From contig CAMCBV010000011.1 of assembly GCA_945873125.1 (NCBI GenBank), positions 1 to 64,000 on the forward strand: DNA of 64,000 nt, given 5' to 3'. Shown here piece by piece: positions 53,598-61,813 of the stretch (its first letter is position 1; each line of letters begins with the position of its first letter). Below the pieces are notes generated by a model. The model saw only the letters and a program-made list of their open reading frames with translations. It was not told where the DNA came from and did not search any database. The position numbers and the translations under genes were made by a program. Source of the DNA: Prosthecobacter debontii (lineage in GTDB: Bacteria > Verrucomicrobiota > Verrucomicrobiia > Verrucomicrobiales > Akkermansiaceae).

Positions 53598-54491
53598 TTG
53601 GAAACTAAGCCTGAAATCAACAAGACGCCGAAGCTCCGTGAGGATCTCACGGTCCTTATGAAAGTGCGTCTGAATTTCTTCGTCCTGGTGACGACGTTTT
53701 TCGGTTACCTGCTGGCACGCAAGGGCATGCCGATGGAATGGGGAACGTTATTTCATACATTGATCGGAACCGCTGCGGCGGCATTCGGATCAGCCGCATT
53801 CAACCAACTCATGGAGATTGATCTGGATCGTCTGATGAAACGCACGGCGGATCGGCCGCTGCCGGCGCGTCGGATGAATCCGATCACAGCATTTGGCTTG
53901 GGTTGGATATTATCGGCGATCGGAATCATTCATTTGGCAGTAATGGTTGGGCCCGGCGCTGCTTATCTAACAGCCGCCACGGTTGCGATTTATGTGTTTG
54001 TTTACACGCCACTAAAACGGATCAGTTCGATCAACACGCTGATCGGGGCCATCCCCGGAGCGATTCCGCCGATGATAGGTTGGGTTGGCGGCGGCGGAGG
54101 GATGTTTGATCCTGAGTCTTGGTTTTTATTCGGGATTTTGTTTTTCTGGCAACTGCCCCATTTTGTGGCGATCAACTGGTTGTGCCGTCAGGAGTATGAG
54201 GACGCGGGTTATAAGATGTGGTCGAACGGTGACATAACCGGAAAACGAAGCGGACTGCTTTGCGTGTTTTTCTCGATGGTATTGGCGGTGTTTTCCGTGC
54301 TGCCGGCGATCTGGGGTTTTGCGAATGTCCTGTGGTTGATCGGCGGACCGACATTTGCGCTGGCAATTCTGGCGTTGGCGGTCCGCTTCATTCGTGATGG
54401 CGAGAGAACATCCTGCCGGCAGTTGTTTTTCGCCACCTTGATTTATCTGCCGGCCGCACTGGCTTTGCTTTTGATCGCATGGAAACGATAG
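53598..54491 (+). CDS. ctaB: Protoheme IX farnesyltransferase (heme O synthase)
   Basis: 297 residues from TTG at 53598; M22 would be a shorter alternative. UbiA-type motifs: NQLMEIDLDRLMKRTADRPLP (first Asp-rich, about 72-92) and a second Asp-rich loop near YEDAGYKMWSNGD (about 206-219). Nine membrane segments. It farnesylates heme b to heme o for cytochrome oxidases. Its last 13 nt overlap the SMUG1-like gene. No other oxidase genes are in the window. Confidence 0.9.
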   Translation: METKPEINKTPKLREDLTVLMKVRLNFFVLVTTFFGYLLARKGMPMEWGTLFHTLIGTAAAAFGSAAFNQLMEIDLDRLMKRTADRPLPARRMNPITAFGLGWILSAIGIIHLAVMVGPGAAYLTAATVAIYVFVYTPLKRISSINTLIGAIPGAIPPMIGWVGGGGGMFDPESWFLFGILFFWQLPHFVAINWLCRQEYEDAGYKMWSNGDITGKRSGLLCVFFSMVLAVFSVLPAIWGFANVLWLIGGPTFALAILALAVRFIRDGERTSCRQLFFATLIYLPAALALLLIAWKR

Positions 54492-55210
54492 CGGAGCAGT
54501 TGATCCAAGCGGGACATGAACTGGCCGATGAACTGCGGCCCATGCTTTTTTCCGATCCCGTGACCCATACTTACCTCACGGTTGATTACGCGAGAGCGGG
54601 CTACGAAGCCTATCTTGAAACCTACGCGAATTCGAAAAAGCGGGTTTTATTGTTAGGAATGAATCCCGGGCCATACGGCATGGCACAAACCGGAGTGCCG
54701 TTCGGGGAAATCACCGCGGTCAGGGATTGGATGATGCTTTCTCCTCAAATTGGAAATCCCGAACACGAGCATCCAAAGCGTAAAATCCGTGGTATGGATT
54801 GTTCGAAATCCGAAGTTAGCGGACGCAGGTTATGGGGCTTATTTGCAGAACGCTTTCCACGCGCTGAGGACTTTTTCAAAGATCACTTGGTGATCAATTT
54901 CTGCCCCTTGATCTGGATGAAAGAAAGCGGAGCAAATCTTACTCCTGATAAAATCCGCGCTGCCGAGATGTCACCCGTCGATGCTGCCTGCCAGAAGCAT
55001 TTGCGTCGCTTGATCGAAATACTGGAACCCCGGTTTTTGATCGGGGTCGGGGCGTATGCGGAACATCAAATGCTTACCGCCCAAGAACAACTTGGAACCA
55101 AGGCCACGATCGGAAAAATTCTCCATCCATCGCCCGCATCTCCCGCCGCAAACCGTGGCTGGGCAGAGGTCGCGGAGAGACAGTTGAAAGAGATTGGGGT
55201 TTGGGTCTAA
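54479..55210 (+). CDS. SMUG1-type uracil-DNA glycosylase
   Basis: 243 residues. Both family-3 UDG motifs are present: GMNPGPYGMAQTGVPFG (about 60-76) and the C-terminal HPSPASPAANRGW (H216). The Asn in the first motif (N62) is the SMUG1 active-site residue that activates water. It excises uracil and 5-hydroxymethyluracil from DNA, a mainly animal enzyme also found in some bacteria. It overlaps ctaB by 13 nt, so translation is coupled although the functions differ. Confidence 0.85.
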   Translation: METIAEQLIQAGHELADELRPMLFSDPVTHTYLTVDYARAGYEAYLETYANSKKRVLLLGMNPGPYGMAQTGVPFGEITAVRDWMMLSPQIGNPEHEHPKRKIRGMDCSKSEVSGRRLWGLFAERFPRAEDFFKDHLVINFCPLIWMKESGANLTPDKIRAAEMSPVDAACQKHLRRLIEILEPRFLIGVGAYAEHQMLTAQEQLGTKATIGKILHPSPASPAANRGWAEVAERQLKEIGVWV

Positions 55211-55229
55211 GCCCAGAAACAGAAATGGA

Positions 55230-55253
55230 ACCACGGATGGACACAGGATAGCT
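55230..55253 (+). repeat. Weak ACACGGAT-type periodic stretch
   Basis: ACCACGGATGGACACAGGATAG contains two close copies (CACGGAT and CACAGGAT) 10 nt apart. Lies downstream of SMUG1. Short and weak, listed because it resembles other low-complexity intergenic tracts. Confidence 0.3.
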
Positions 55254-55335
55254 TCTGTAGACCCATCAGAGATAAAAAACACCGGCGATCTCGTGGGAGA
55301 AAGCCGGTGATGATTGAGTCGATGGATGATCTCGA

Positions 55336-57528
55336 TTACCTCAAAAACGCCTCGTGGAGGCCTCCGTCGACCGTGATGATTTGGCCGGTGGTTTTGCTGA
55401 GGCGTTTCGTGACAAGGAGGAAATAAGCTTCCGCTTGGTCAGCCGGAGTGATCGGGCTCTTGGTGAGCGTGCGATCGGCATAGAACTGGGCGAGCTTGTT
55501 CACCAATGATTCGGTCGCTTCATCTTCGGTGTATGGAATGGCGTATTTGGCGAGTGAGCCGATGACTCGATCGCGAGGGAACATGGCCGATCCGGAAACC
55601 ACAGTTGCCGGTGCAACACCGTTGACCCGAACCAGAGGGGAAAGTTCGATCGCAAGCTCACGGACGAGGTGGTTTGCGGCGGCTTTTGAGGTATCGTAGG
55701 CGAGAGAACCCTTTTTGGCCACCGCGGCATTCGCCGAGGTGGTGAGGACGAGGTTTCCTTGGAGGCCTTGCTCTTTCCAGGTCTTGTAAGCCTCATCGGC
55801 CACGAAGTAGGAGCCGGTGACGTTGATTGAAAAAGTAAGCCCCCACTTGTCGTCAGGAATATGGCCGCTGGTGTCTGATGGCACGAAGATACCTGCAGTG
55901 ATGCAGATATGATCGAAGCCACCGTAAGCAAGCGCGACCTGATCGAGCATCGCGCGAATGCCGGCGCGATCGGTGATGTTGCCCTGAAGCGCAATGGCCA
56001 GTCCACAGTTGGAAATTCCCGTTCCGGCAACTCCGATCCCGAGACCATACTTATCGGTGATTTCCTTGGCGGTTGCCTGGGCTGCCTCAAGGTTCATATC
56101 GACGCAAACGATGTGTGCTCCTTCTTTGACAAGGCGGTGGGCGGTTTCCTTGCCGATGCCGGAACCCGCGCCAATGACGATGACGACCTGGCGTTCGAGT
56201 TCTTTTTCAGCGGGCATGCGCTGCAGCTTCGCTTCTTCCAATAGCCAATATTCGATATCAAAGGCTTCCTGTTGAGGAAGGGAAATGTAGGTATCGATGG
56301 CCTCGGCACCGCGCATGACTTCGACGGCGCAGTTGTAGAACTCGGCGGTGACGCGGGATTCGGATTTGTCCTTGCCCCATGCGATCATGCCCAGACCGGG
56401 AATGAGGACGACCGTTGGGTTCGGATCACGCATGGCTGGCGAGTTGGCATGCTTGCAGGACTCATAGTAAGTGGCGTAGTCCTTACGATATTGAATGAGT
56501 CCGGCAGCGAGTTTTTCCTTGAGCGCGGTAAGGTCCTCGGTTTGCGGATTCCACGCGACATAGAGCGGCTTGATTTTGGTGCGGAGGAAATGGTCGGGGC
56601 AGGAAGTACCGAGCTCGGCGAGACGCGGCGCATCCGCCGAGTTGACGAAGCGTAAAATTTTCTCGTCGTCCTGAACGGTTCCAATGAAACGTTTTTGCTG
56701 GGAAACCTGACCACGTAACCACGGCAGGATTTTTGCAAACGTGTCGCGGCGCTGCTCTTCGGGAAGCGTTTGATATTTCTGGCCACCGAATGCATTCGCG
56801 TCGCCACCTTTGGCTGCGTATTTTTCCTCGATGTATTGGGCGGCTTTGTCAATAAGGCGAAGAGTGAGCTCGTAGCACTTCTTATCATCGTTGTCCCATG
56901 AGATGAAACCGTGCTGACCCATCATGATCGCTTGAGTGCCCGGCTTGGTTTTTTCAATCTCCTGCATGGCAAGGCCGAGCTCAAAGCCCGGGCGCATCCA
57001 TGGCACATATTCCATCTCTCCCCCAAAGATCTCTTTGGTAAGTGCCTGGCAGTTTTTCGAGGCGGCGATCGCGATAATCGCGTTCGGGTGCATGTGATCA
57101 ACGTGCTTTCCGGAGAGGAAACTGTGCAATGGGGTGTCGATGGAAGACGGGCGCGGGTTAAGATTGAAGGTGGTATGGAAATACATTCCGACCATTTCAT
57201 CTTCTGCGGCGGTTTTCAGGCCGTTGTTCGGCTTGGCTGCGTAAACCGATTGCAGGCCGATGAGTTTGTCCTGATAGAGGGAGGAAAAATTTTCACGCTT
57301 TGAGGTGCGAAGGTCGCCGCCCGAACCCTTGACCCAGAGGACTTCGGTGAGTTGGCCGGTCAGTGGATCCGTCTCCATGATTTTGGAGGAGGTATTACCG
57401 CCGCCGGTGTTGGTGATGCGCTGATCCGCGCCAAGAATGTTGGAGCGGTAGACGAGGCGCGCGACGGGATCGAGATTGGCGGCATGGGCATCGTCCCATG
57501 AATAAGTAACGTGTTTGAAATTCGACAT
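55336..57528 (-). CDS. Bifunctional class II aldolase / short-chain dehydrogenase (RhaD/YuxG-like)
   Basis: 730 residues. N-terminal class II aldolase/adducin domain (about 20-260) with zinc-binding HMHPNAIIAIAAS and TNTGGGNTSSKI; C-terminal SDR domain with GAGSGIGKE (about 453-461) and YDTSKAAANH (about 630). Proteins with this order act as rhamnulose-1-phosphate aldolase plus lactaldehyde dehydrogenase in deoxyhexose (fucose/rhamnose) breakdown. No other rhamnose genes are adjacent, but secreted enzymes nearby could feed it. Start by ATG at 57528 gives a standard N-terminus. Confidence 0.85.
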   Translation of the reverse strand: MSNFKHVTYSWDDAHAANLDPVARLVYRSNILGADQRITNTGGGNTSSKIMETDPLTGQLTEVLWVKGSGGDLRTSKRENFSSLYQDKLIGLQSVYAAKPNNGLKTAAEDEMVGMYFHTTFNLNPRPSSIDTPLHSFLSGKHVDHMHPNAIIAIAASKNCQALTKEIFGGEMEYVPWMRPGFELGLAMQEIEKTKPGTQAIMMGQHGFISWDNDDKKCYELTLRLIDKAAQYIEEKYAAKGGDANAFGGQKYQTLPEEQRRDTFAKILPWLRGQVSQQKRFIGTVQDDEKILRFVNSADAPRLAELGTSCPDHFLRTKIKPLYVAWNPQTEDLTALKEKLAAGLIQYRKDYATYYESCKHANSPAMRDPNPTVVLIPGLGMIAWGKDKSESRVTAEFYNCAVEVMRGAEAIDTYISLPQQEAFDIEYWLLEEAKLQRMPAEKELERQVVIVIGAGSGIGKETAHRLVKEGAHIVCVDMNLEAAQATAKEITDKYGLGIGVAGTGISNCGLAIALQGNITDRAGIRAMLDQVALAYGGFDHICITAGIFVPSDTSGHIPDDKWGLTFSINVTGSYFVADEAYKTWKEQGLQGNLVLTTSANAAVAKKGSLAYDTSKAAANHLVRELAIELSPLVRVNGVAPATVVSGSAMFPRDRVIGSLAKYAIPYTEDEATESLVNKLAQFYADRTLTKSPITPADQAEAYFLLVTKRLSKTTGQIITVDGGLHEAFLR

Positions 57529-57632
57529 GGTTTATGGTGATTTGAAAGCTTCGAACGGCGGGAATGGTTGAACCCAAAATGCCAAACGAGCAAGGCTAAA
57601 ACGGAGAGAGAGGCGGAGTCCCCTCCCGGTTG

Positions 57633-58406
57633 TCACTTGCACTCAGAGATCAACAAATCCACAAGCGGCTGGGGATCGGCAAGTCCGTGAGGATGATGAT
57701 CTCCCTCCAATTTGGGGAAAAGCTTCACACGGCCTTTGTTTTGCTCCCAGAGCTCGACGAGTTTTCCGGCATTATCCGCATAAGGCACGGTACGATCCGC
57801 CGTGCCGTGACAGGAGATCAAGAGCACATCGGCCCGGATCGCGGGCAAGAGTCCGTCAATCGGACGGATGGATTTTTCGATGGCGGTTTCATCGTCTGTA
57901 AAACCGAACAAGGTTTTGTATTTTGCCCAGTCACCTTTGCTGCCGCCACCTTTTTCAATGAGTTGAAAACCTCCTGGCCATGAGCGGATGTCGCAGACAC
58001 CATTGTCGAGATAAAGAACACTGGCGCGATCCGGATGCAGGCGAAGCCATGCATTGACGTAAAGACCACCACGTGAGATGCCTAGCAAAGCGGGTTTGGC
58101 GGATAGCCCGCGTTTCTCATGAAGTTCGCTGTAAAGCTTTTCCCACACAGCCATCGCGCCAGGAGACCCAAACTGGTTGCGCTGAGACACATAGGCGATA
58201 TGCCAGCCCTTATCGACAAGACCGCTTTCTAAGGTTTTCAAATGCCCGGCAAACTCACCGACCCAAAGCCAAGGTTTTCCCTCCGCAGAGGCATGAGGAA
58301 TTTTAAGAGACACCGTGGCTCCATCGATTTCAAAATTCTCCAGCGTTTGCCCGTGGGATGAAAGTATCGGGAGAAGGCAGATGATGATAAGGAAAAACGA
58401 TCGCAC
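57633..58406 (-). CDS. Secreted alpha/beta hydrolase
   Basis: 257 residues. Signal peptide of about 19 residues (IIICLLPILSSHGQ). The nucleophile elbow is GISRGG (S111 in LLGISRGGLYVNA), with Asp in GTADRTVPY (about 208) and His in GDHHPHGL (about 237), a full Ser-Asp-His triad. Likely an esterase or lipase-like enzyme in the periplasm; the substrate is unknown. It lies downstream of the aldolase fusion (105 nt gap) and upstream of alaS in the same strand. Confidence 0.75.
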   Translation of the reverse strand: MRSFFLIIICLLPILSSHGQTLENFEIDGATVSLKIPHASAEGKPWLWVGEFAGHLKTLESGLVDKGWHIAYVSQRNQFGSPGAMAVWEKLYSELHEKRGLSAKPALLGISRGGLYVNAWLRLHPDRASVLYLDNGVCDIRSWPGGFQLIEKGGGSKGDWAKYKTLFGFTDDETAIEKSIRPIDGLLPAIRADVLLISCHGTADRTVPYADNAGKLVELWEQNKGRVKLFPKLEGDHHPHGLADPQPLVDLLISECK

Positions 58407-58544
58407 CGAGCAGATGTAATTTTAAAACGTGTTCAGGACAAACGCAAAAAACGGATTCACTCAAAGTCGTGCGGGTCCGGCAATCTGGCGCGAGTCGGGC
58501 GCGAGTTTGCGTGATGGAGATCTCCAGGCGCCGCCACCTTTTGA

Positions 58545-61370
58545 TCAAAGCATTGCTTTTGCCGCAGCCTTGATCTCGGCAAGCTTGCTTCGATCCGGCG
58601 CGGCTCCTCTCGCTTGGTCTGGCTTACCTCCTCCTTTTCCGCCAGCCATGGCAGCAAGGTCGCGGAGAAGATCGCCAGCTTTCAAGCCTTTTGCCAGAGC
58701 ATCGCTTCCGCAATGGACGGCAAGGTGGAGTTTTTCTCCGTCATCAACAACAAGCAGCGCGGACCCCGCGAAATTTTTCTTTTTAAGGCCGTTCTGAAGT
58801 TCTTGGAGCAAGGACGCATCCGACTCAAAGCTTTCGATGATGGATTCGCCTTTTTCAATGAGTTCGGAAAGAGCTTCATCGGCAAGCGCGGCGGCATGGG
58901 ATGATTGGATTTTCTTGATCCGTTTCTCAGCCTCAATCGCAGCCTCTTTGGTTTCTTCCAAGGTGCGCTGACCGTGGGCAAAGGTGGCGTTGATTTGCGA
59001 AATATCCGCGCGTTCCACCAACATTGCGCTCATGATGTGTGGGAAATCGTTCACACGAACCGCTGCTTCACCAAGCTCAACGAGTTTGGCGTTGGCGATT
59101 TGCAGTTTTTCACGAGCCGAGCTGAGCTCAGCATCCCATTTCTCGACCGATTCTGTTAGGTAATTCCATGCAGCATCTCCGCAAGCCGCTTCGATACGAC
59201 GGACACCGGAAGCAATCGCTCCTTCGGATTTAATTTTAAACAGACCGATCTCACCCGTGCGACGAACGTGCGTGCCACCGCAAAGCTCTTGGGAATAACC
59301 ATTGATTTTGTTAGATTCACCGCCGATCTGAACAACGCGTACAATATCGCCGTATTTATCACCGAAAAACTGCATAATATCGGCGCGACCTTTGATGTCG
59401 GCGTGTTTAACCTCGGTCCATGAAACCGAGTCATCGGCTTTGATCGCGGCGTTCACCATTTCTTCCATCGCCGCGAGTTGCTCGGGTGTAACGGCTGCAC
59501 TGTTGAAATCGAAGCGCAGGCGGCTCTCATCGACGGAGGAACCCTGCTGTGCTGCGTCCTTGGAAACCACCTCGTGAAGAGCCCAGTGGAGAAGGTGGGT
59601 TGCTGAGTGATGCGCTTCGATAGGGCGACGACGGGTGGTGTCGAGTTTGAGAACAACTTGATCACCCGGATTGATTGACGATTGATGATTGTTGATTTCT
59701 GATTTTTGAATGATCAGCGCGCGGGCTTTACCGATTTGTTGGACGCCGGTGACAGGAATGTCGTTAAGCGTTCCGGTGTCGCCGGATTGTCCGCCCATCT
59801 CGGCGTAGAAAACGGTTTTGTCGGTGATGACAAACAGCGCGTCTTCTTGCGGGTGAATTTCTAATACGGTGGCTTCGACAGAGTCGGAGTCGAAGCCGAC
59901 GAATTCGGTGACGGCTTCCGTGGAGATATCGAGTGCGCGGACTACCGTGGATTTCTGTGCAGCACGGGAGCGCTCTTGTTGTTGCTCCATGAGTTTTTCA
60001 AATCGCGACATGTCCACTTTGAGTCCACGCTCCGAGCAAAGGAGTTCGGTGAGGTCGATGGGGAAACCGAAAGTATCGTAGAGTTCGAAGGCGATGTCGC
60101 CGGAGAGCTCGTTGTTTCCGATGCTCATCATTGCCTCTTCAAAACGCTTGAGTCCGCGGTCCAGCGTCTGATTGAAGCTTGCTTCTTCATTTTCAAGGGT
60201 CGCGCGAATGACGTCCGCACGGCTTTTCAGCTCGGGAAAAACATCACCCATTTGCCCAACCAGAGAACCGACGAGTTCACCAAAAAACGGCTTTTCACCA
60301 GAGAAACCCAGTTGGCGACCGTATCGAACCGCGCGGCGAAGGATGCGGCGGAGAACGTAGTTTCTGCCGTTATTGCCTGGCATGATGCCATCGGCAATCG
60401 AGAACGAAAGCGTGCGCAAGTGATCCGCTATGACCCGGAACGCGATGGCAGTTTTCATTTCCTCGGAAAACGCCGAACGGTCCGCCCCGAGTTCAGGGAA
60501 AATATCGACGTAGGTTTTCCCACTAAGCTCCTCAAGTTTCCGGAAGATCGGCTGGAAAACATCTGTTGCGTAGTTGGATGGCTTCTTCGAGAAGTCGGTG
60601 AAACCTTTGGTGTTTTGAATGATCGAGCAAGCGCGCTCAAAACCCATACCGGTATCCACGTGTTTGGCGGGAAGCTCGCGGAACGTGCCATCGGCCTCGG
60701 CATTGTATTGAATGAAAACGAGATTCCAGATTTCAATGCAGAGATCGGAATCGTTGTTCACGAGATTCCGACCCGTCACAGGATTCCCCTCAGGTGTCAA
60801 ATCGACATGCAACTCGGAGCAGGGCCCACAAGGACCGGTTTCGCCCATCATCCAGAAGTTGTCCTTAACGTTGCCGTGGACAATTTGGATCGCTGGATCA
60901 CAACCCGCCTTGCGAAAAAGATCCGCCCAGATGTCGTAGGCTTCTTGATCAAAATTCCCCGGATCGCCATCTTTCGGCGCATAAACGGATGCGTAGAGAC
61001 GATGCGCAGGAAGCCCCCAACGCTCGATGACAAGTTCCCACGCCCATTGGATCGACTCTTTTTTGAAATAGTTTCCAAACGACCAGTTTCCAAGCATTTC
61101 GAAAAACGTATGGTGATAGGTGTCATAACCCACATCTTCGAGATCGTTGTGTTTTCCGCCGGCACGAATGCATTTCTGGGTGTCTGCGGCGCGCGCCGGA
61201 TTGTAGGGAGCCTTCTCGGTGCCGAGGAAATAGGGCACGAATTGATTCATCCCCGCGTTGGTGAAAAGCAATCCCGGAGACTGCGGCATCAGGGATGCGG
61301 AGGGAACAATCGCGTGTTGTTTCTCAGAAAAGAAATCGAGGAAACTTTGCCTGATTTGTGAGGAGGTCAT
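58545..61370 (-). CDS. alaS: Alanyl-tRNA synthetase
   Basis: 941 residues, about 65 longer than E. coli AlaRS. Class II catalytic domain (about 1-240), tRNA-recognition domain, editing domain with HxxxH (HSATHLLHWALHEV, about 588) and CGGTHV (about 698), and C-terminal DHHA1/oligomerisation part (to 941). It charges tRNA-Ala and clears misactivated Ser and Gly. Part of the linker before the editing domain (about 553-567, IQKSEINNHQSSINP) is encoded by a heptad repeat. A 6-bp hairpin GCCACC/GGTGGC lies about 30 nt upstream of the ATG. No Shine-Dalgarno sequence. Confidence 0.95.
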   Translation of the reverse strand: MTSSQIRQSFLDFFSEKQHAIVPSASLMPQSPGLLFTNAGMNQFVPYFLGTEKAPYNPARAADTQKCIRAGGKHNDLEDVGYDTYHHTFFEMLGNWSFGNYFKKESIQWAWELVIERWGLPAHRLYASVYAPKDGDPGNFDQEAYDIWADLFRKAGCDPAIQIVHGNVKDNFWMMGETGPCGPCSELHVDLTPEGNPVTGRNLVNNDSDLCIEIWNLVFIQYNAEADGTFRELPAKHVDTGMGFERACSIIQNTKGFTDFSKKPSNYATDVFQPIFRKLEELSGKTYVDIFPELGADRSAFSEEMKTAIAFRVIADHLRTLSFSIADGIMPGNNGRNYVLRRILRRAVRYGRQLGFSGEKPFFGELVGSLVGQMGDVFPELKSRADVIRATLENEEASFNQTLDRGLKRFEEAMMSIGNNELSGDIAFELYDTFGFPIDLTELLCSERGLKVDMSRFEKLMEQQQERSRAAQKSTVVRALDISTEAVTEFVGFDSDSVEATVLEIHPQEDALFVITDKTVFYAEMGGQSGDTGTLNDIPVTGVQQIGKARALIIQKSEINNHQSSINPGDQVVLKLDTTRRRPIEAHHSATHLLHWALHEVVSKDAAQQGSSVDESRLRFDFNSAAVTPEQLAAMEEMVNAAIKADDSVSWTEVKHADIKGRADIMQFFGDKYGDIVRVVQIGGESNKINGYSQELCGGTHVRRTGEIGLFKIKSEGAIASGVRRIEAACGDAAWNYLTESVEKWDAELSSAREKLQIANAKLVELGEAAVRVNDFPHIMSAMLVERADISQINATFAHGQRTLEETKEAAIEAEKRIKKIQSSHAAALADEALSELIEKGESIIESFESDASLLQELQNGLKKKNFAGSALLVVDDGEKLHLAVHCGSDALAKGLKAGDLLRDLAAMAGGKGGGKPDQARGAAPDRSKLAEIKAAAKAML
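59670..59711 (-). repeat. In-frame heptad repeat inside alaS
   Basis: Plus strand ATTGATT, GACGATT, GATGATT, GTTGATT, TCTGATT, TTTGAAT: six units of 7 bp (42 bp, 14 codons), core GATT. It encodes a polar Asn/Gln/Ser-rich linker in AlaRS at about residues 553-567, just before the editing domain. Confidence 0.85.
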
Positions 61371-61481
61371 GATAAAAAATGGAGGTCTGAAGTCAAATTA
61401 CGCCACCCATGGTGGCTTCGCTTGGAAGATGCGCCAACGCGCTGGGGCATTGGCAAATCTCGGTAACGGTCATGGTGCGGG

Positions 61482-61610
61482 GCGGGAGGTTGGACAAAGT
61501 CGGTTTCTTAGTAAAGCGGACAATCTGCTCATGATTCAACGCCGAAGCCACGGGCGCGGTCCAGTATAGACCTTGAAGGATCCTGTGAGCCTACCGTCCA
61601 ACGCCTCCGC
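61482..61610. ncRNA. Possible structured RNA (unassigned)
   Basis: The ends pair: GCGGGAGG-TTGGAC (61482-61495) with GTCCAACGCCTCCGC (61596-61610), with one or two bulges, closing about 100 nt that contain smaller stems such as GGTC/GACC (61558-61572). I could not match it to SRP RNA, tmRNA, RNase P or 6S signatures. It may be a leader or an unassigned RNA. Confidence 0.25.
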
Positions 61611-61662
61611 TGCCTGAAACTTGGCATGATTAACGCTTCTTGGAGAGGGTTCCCGTGGTTAG

Positions 61663-61724
61663 CGGATGGGCTGCGGCGGATTCTGGCTTTCTTGACCGAA
61701 GGCCGTATCCGCCGCAGCGATCCG
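61663..61724. other. Strong stem-loop upstream of glyS
   Basis: GCTGCGGCGGAT (61670-61681) pairs perfectly with ATCCGCCGCAGC (61707-61718), 12 bp, loop of 25 nt; a CGGAT/ATCCG stem (61663-61667 with 61720-61724) extends it after a small internal loop. Lies 89 nt before the glyS ATG; could be an RNA control element or terminator-like structure, but no T-run follows. Confidence 0.55.
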
Positions 61725-61813
61725 AGTGGGTGAAAATCGTTTAAGATGCCTTGCCGCATGGGGCCGCATGTGTTCTCATCCGCGCCCGCCCGAAAGACAC
61801 GGGCATCACTTTT

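Larger units (their letters stand above)
61371..61813. other. 443-nt gene-free interval between divergent alaS and glyS
   Basis: No credible ORF; open frames on both strands have no family similarity and unlike codon patterns. It holds an alaS-proximal hairpin GCCACC-CAT-GGTGGC (61402-61416), a paired segment (61482-61610) and a strong stem-loop (61663-61724). T-box leader motifs are absent. Promoters for both synthetase genes should lie here. Confidence 0.65.

Noticed and set aside
59976..61361. 461-codon open frame antisense to alaS
   Set aside because: alaS is unambiguous on the other strand; the antisense frame is a codon-bias shadow.
61482..61610. RNase P, SRP RNA or tmRNA
   Set aside because: None of the conserved sequence signatures of these RNAs could be found in the interval; left as an unassigned structure.
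61529..61759. 76-codon open frame between alaS and glyS
   Set aside because: Arg/Ser-rich, no homology-like features, covers the structured interval; likely spurious.
61371..61813. T-box leader for glyS or alaS
   Set aside because: No T-box consensus or antiterminator pattern is visible, and T-boxes are not expected in this phylum.
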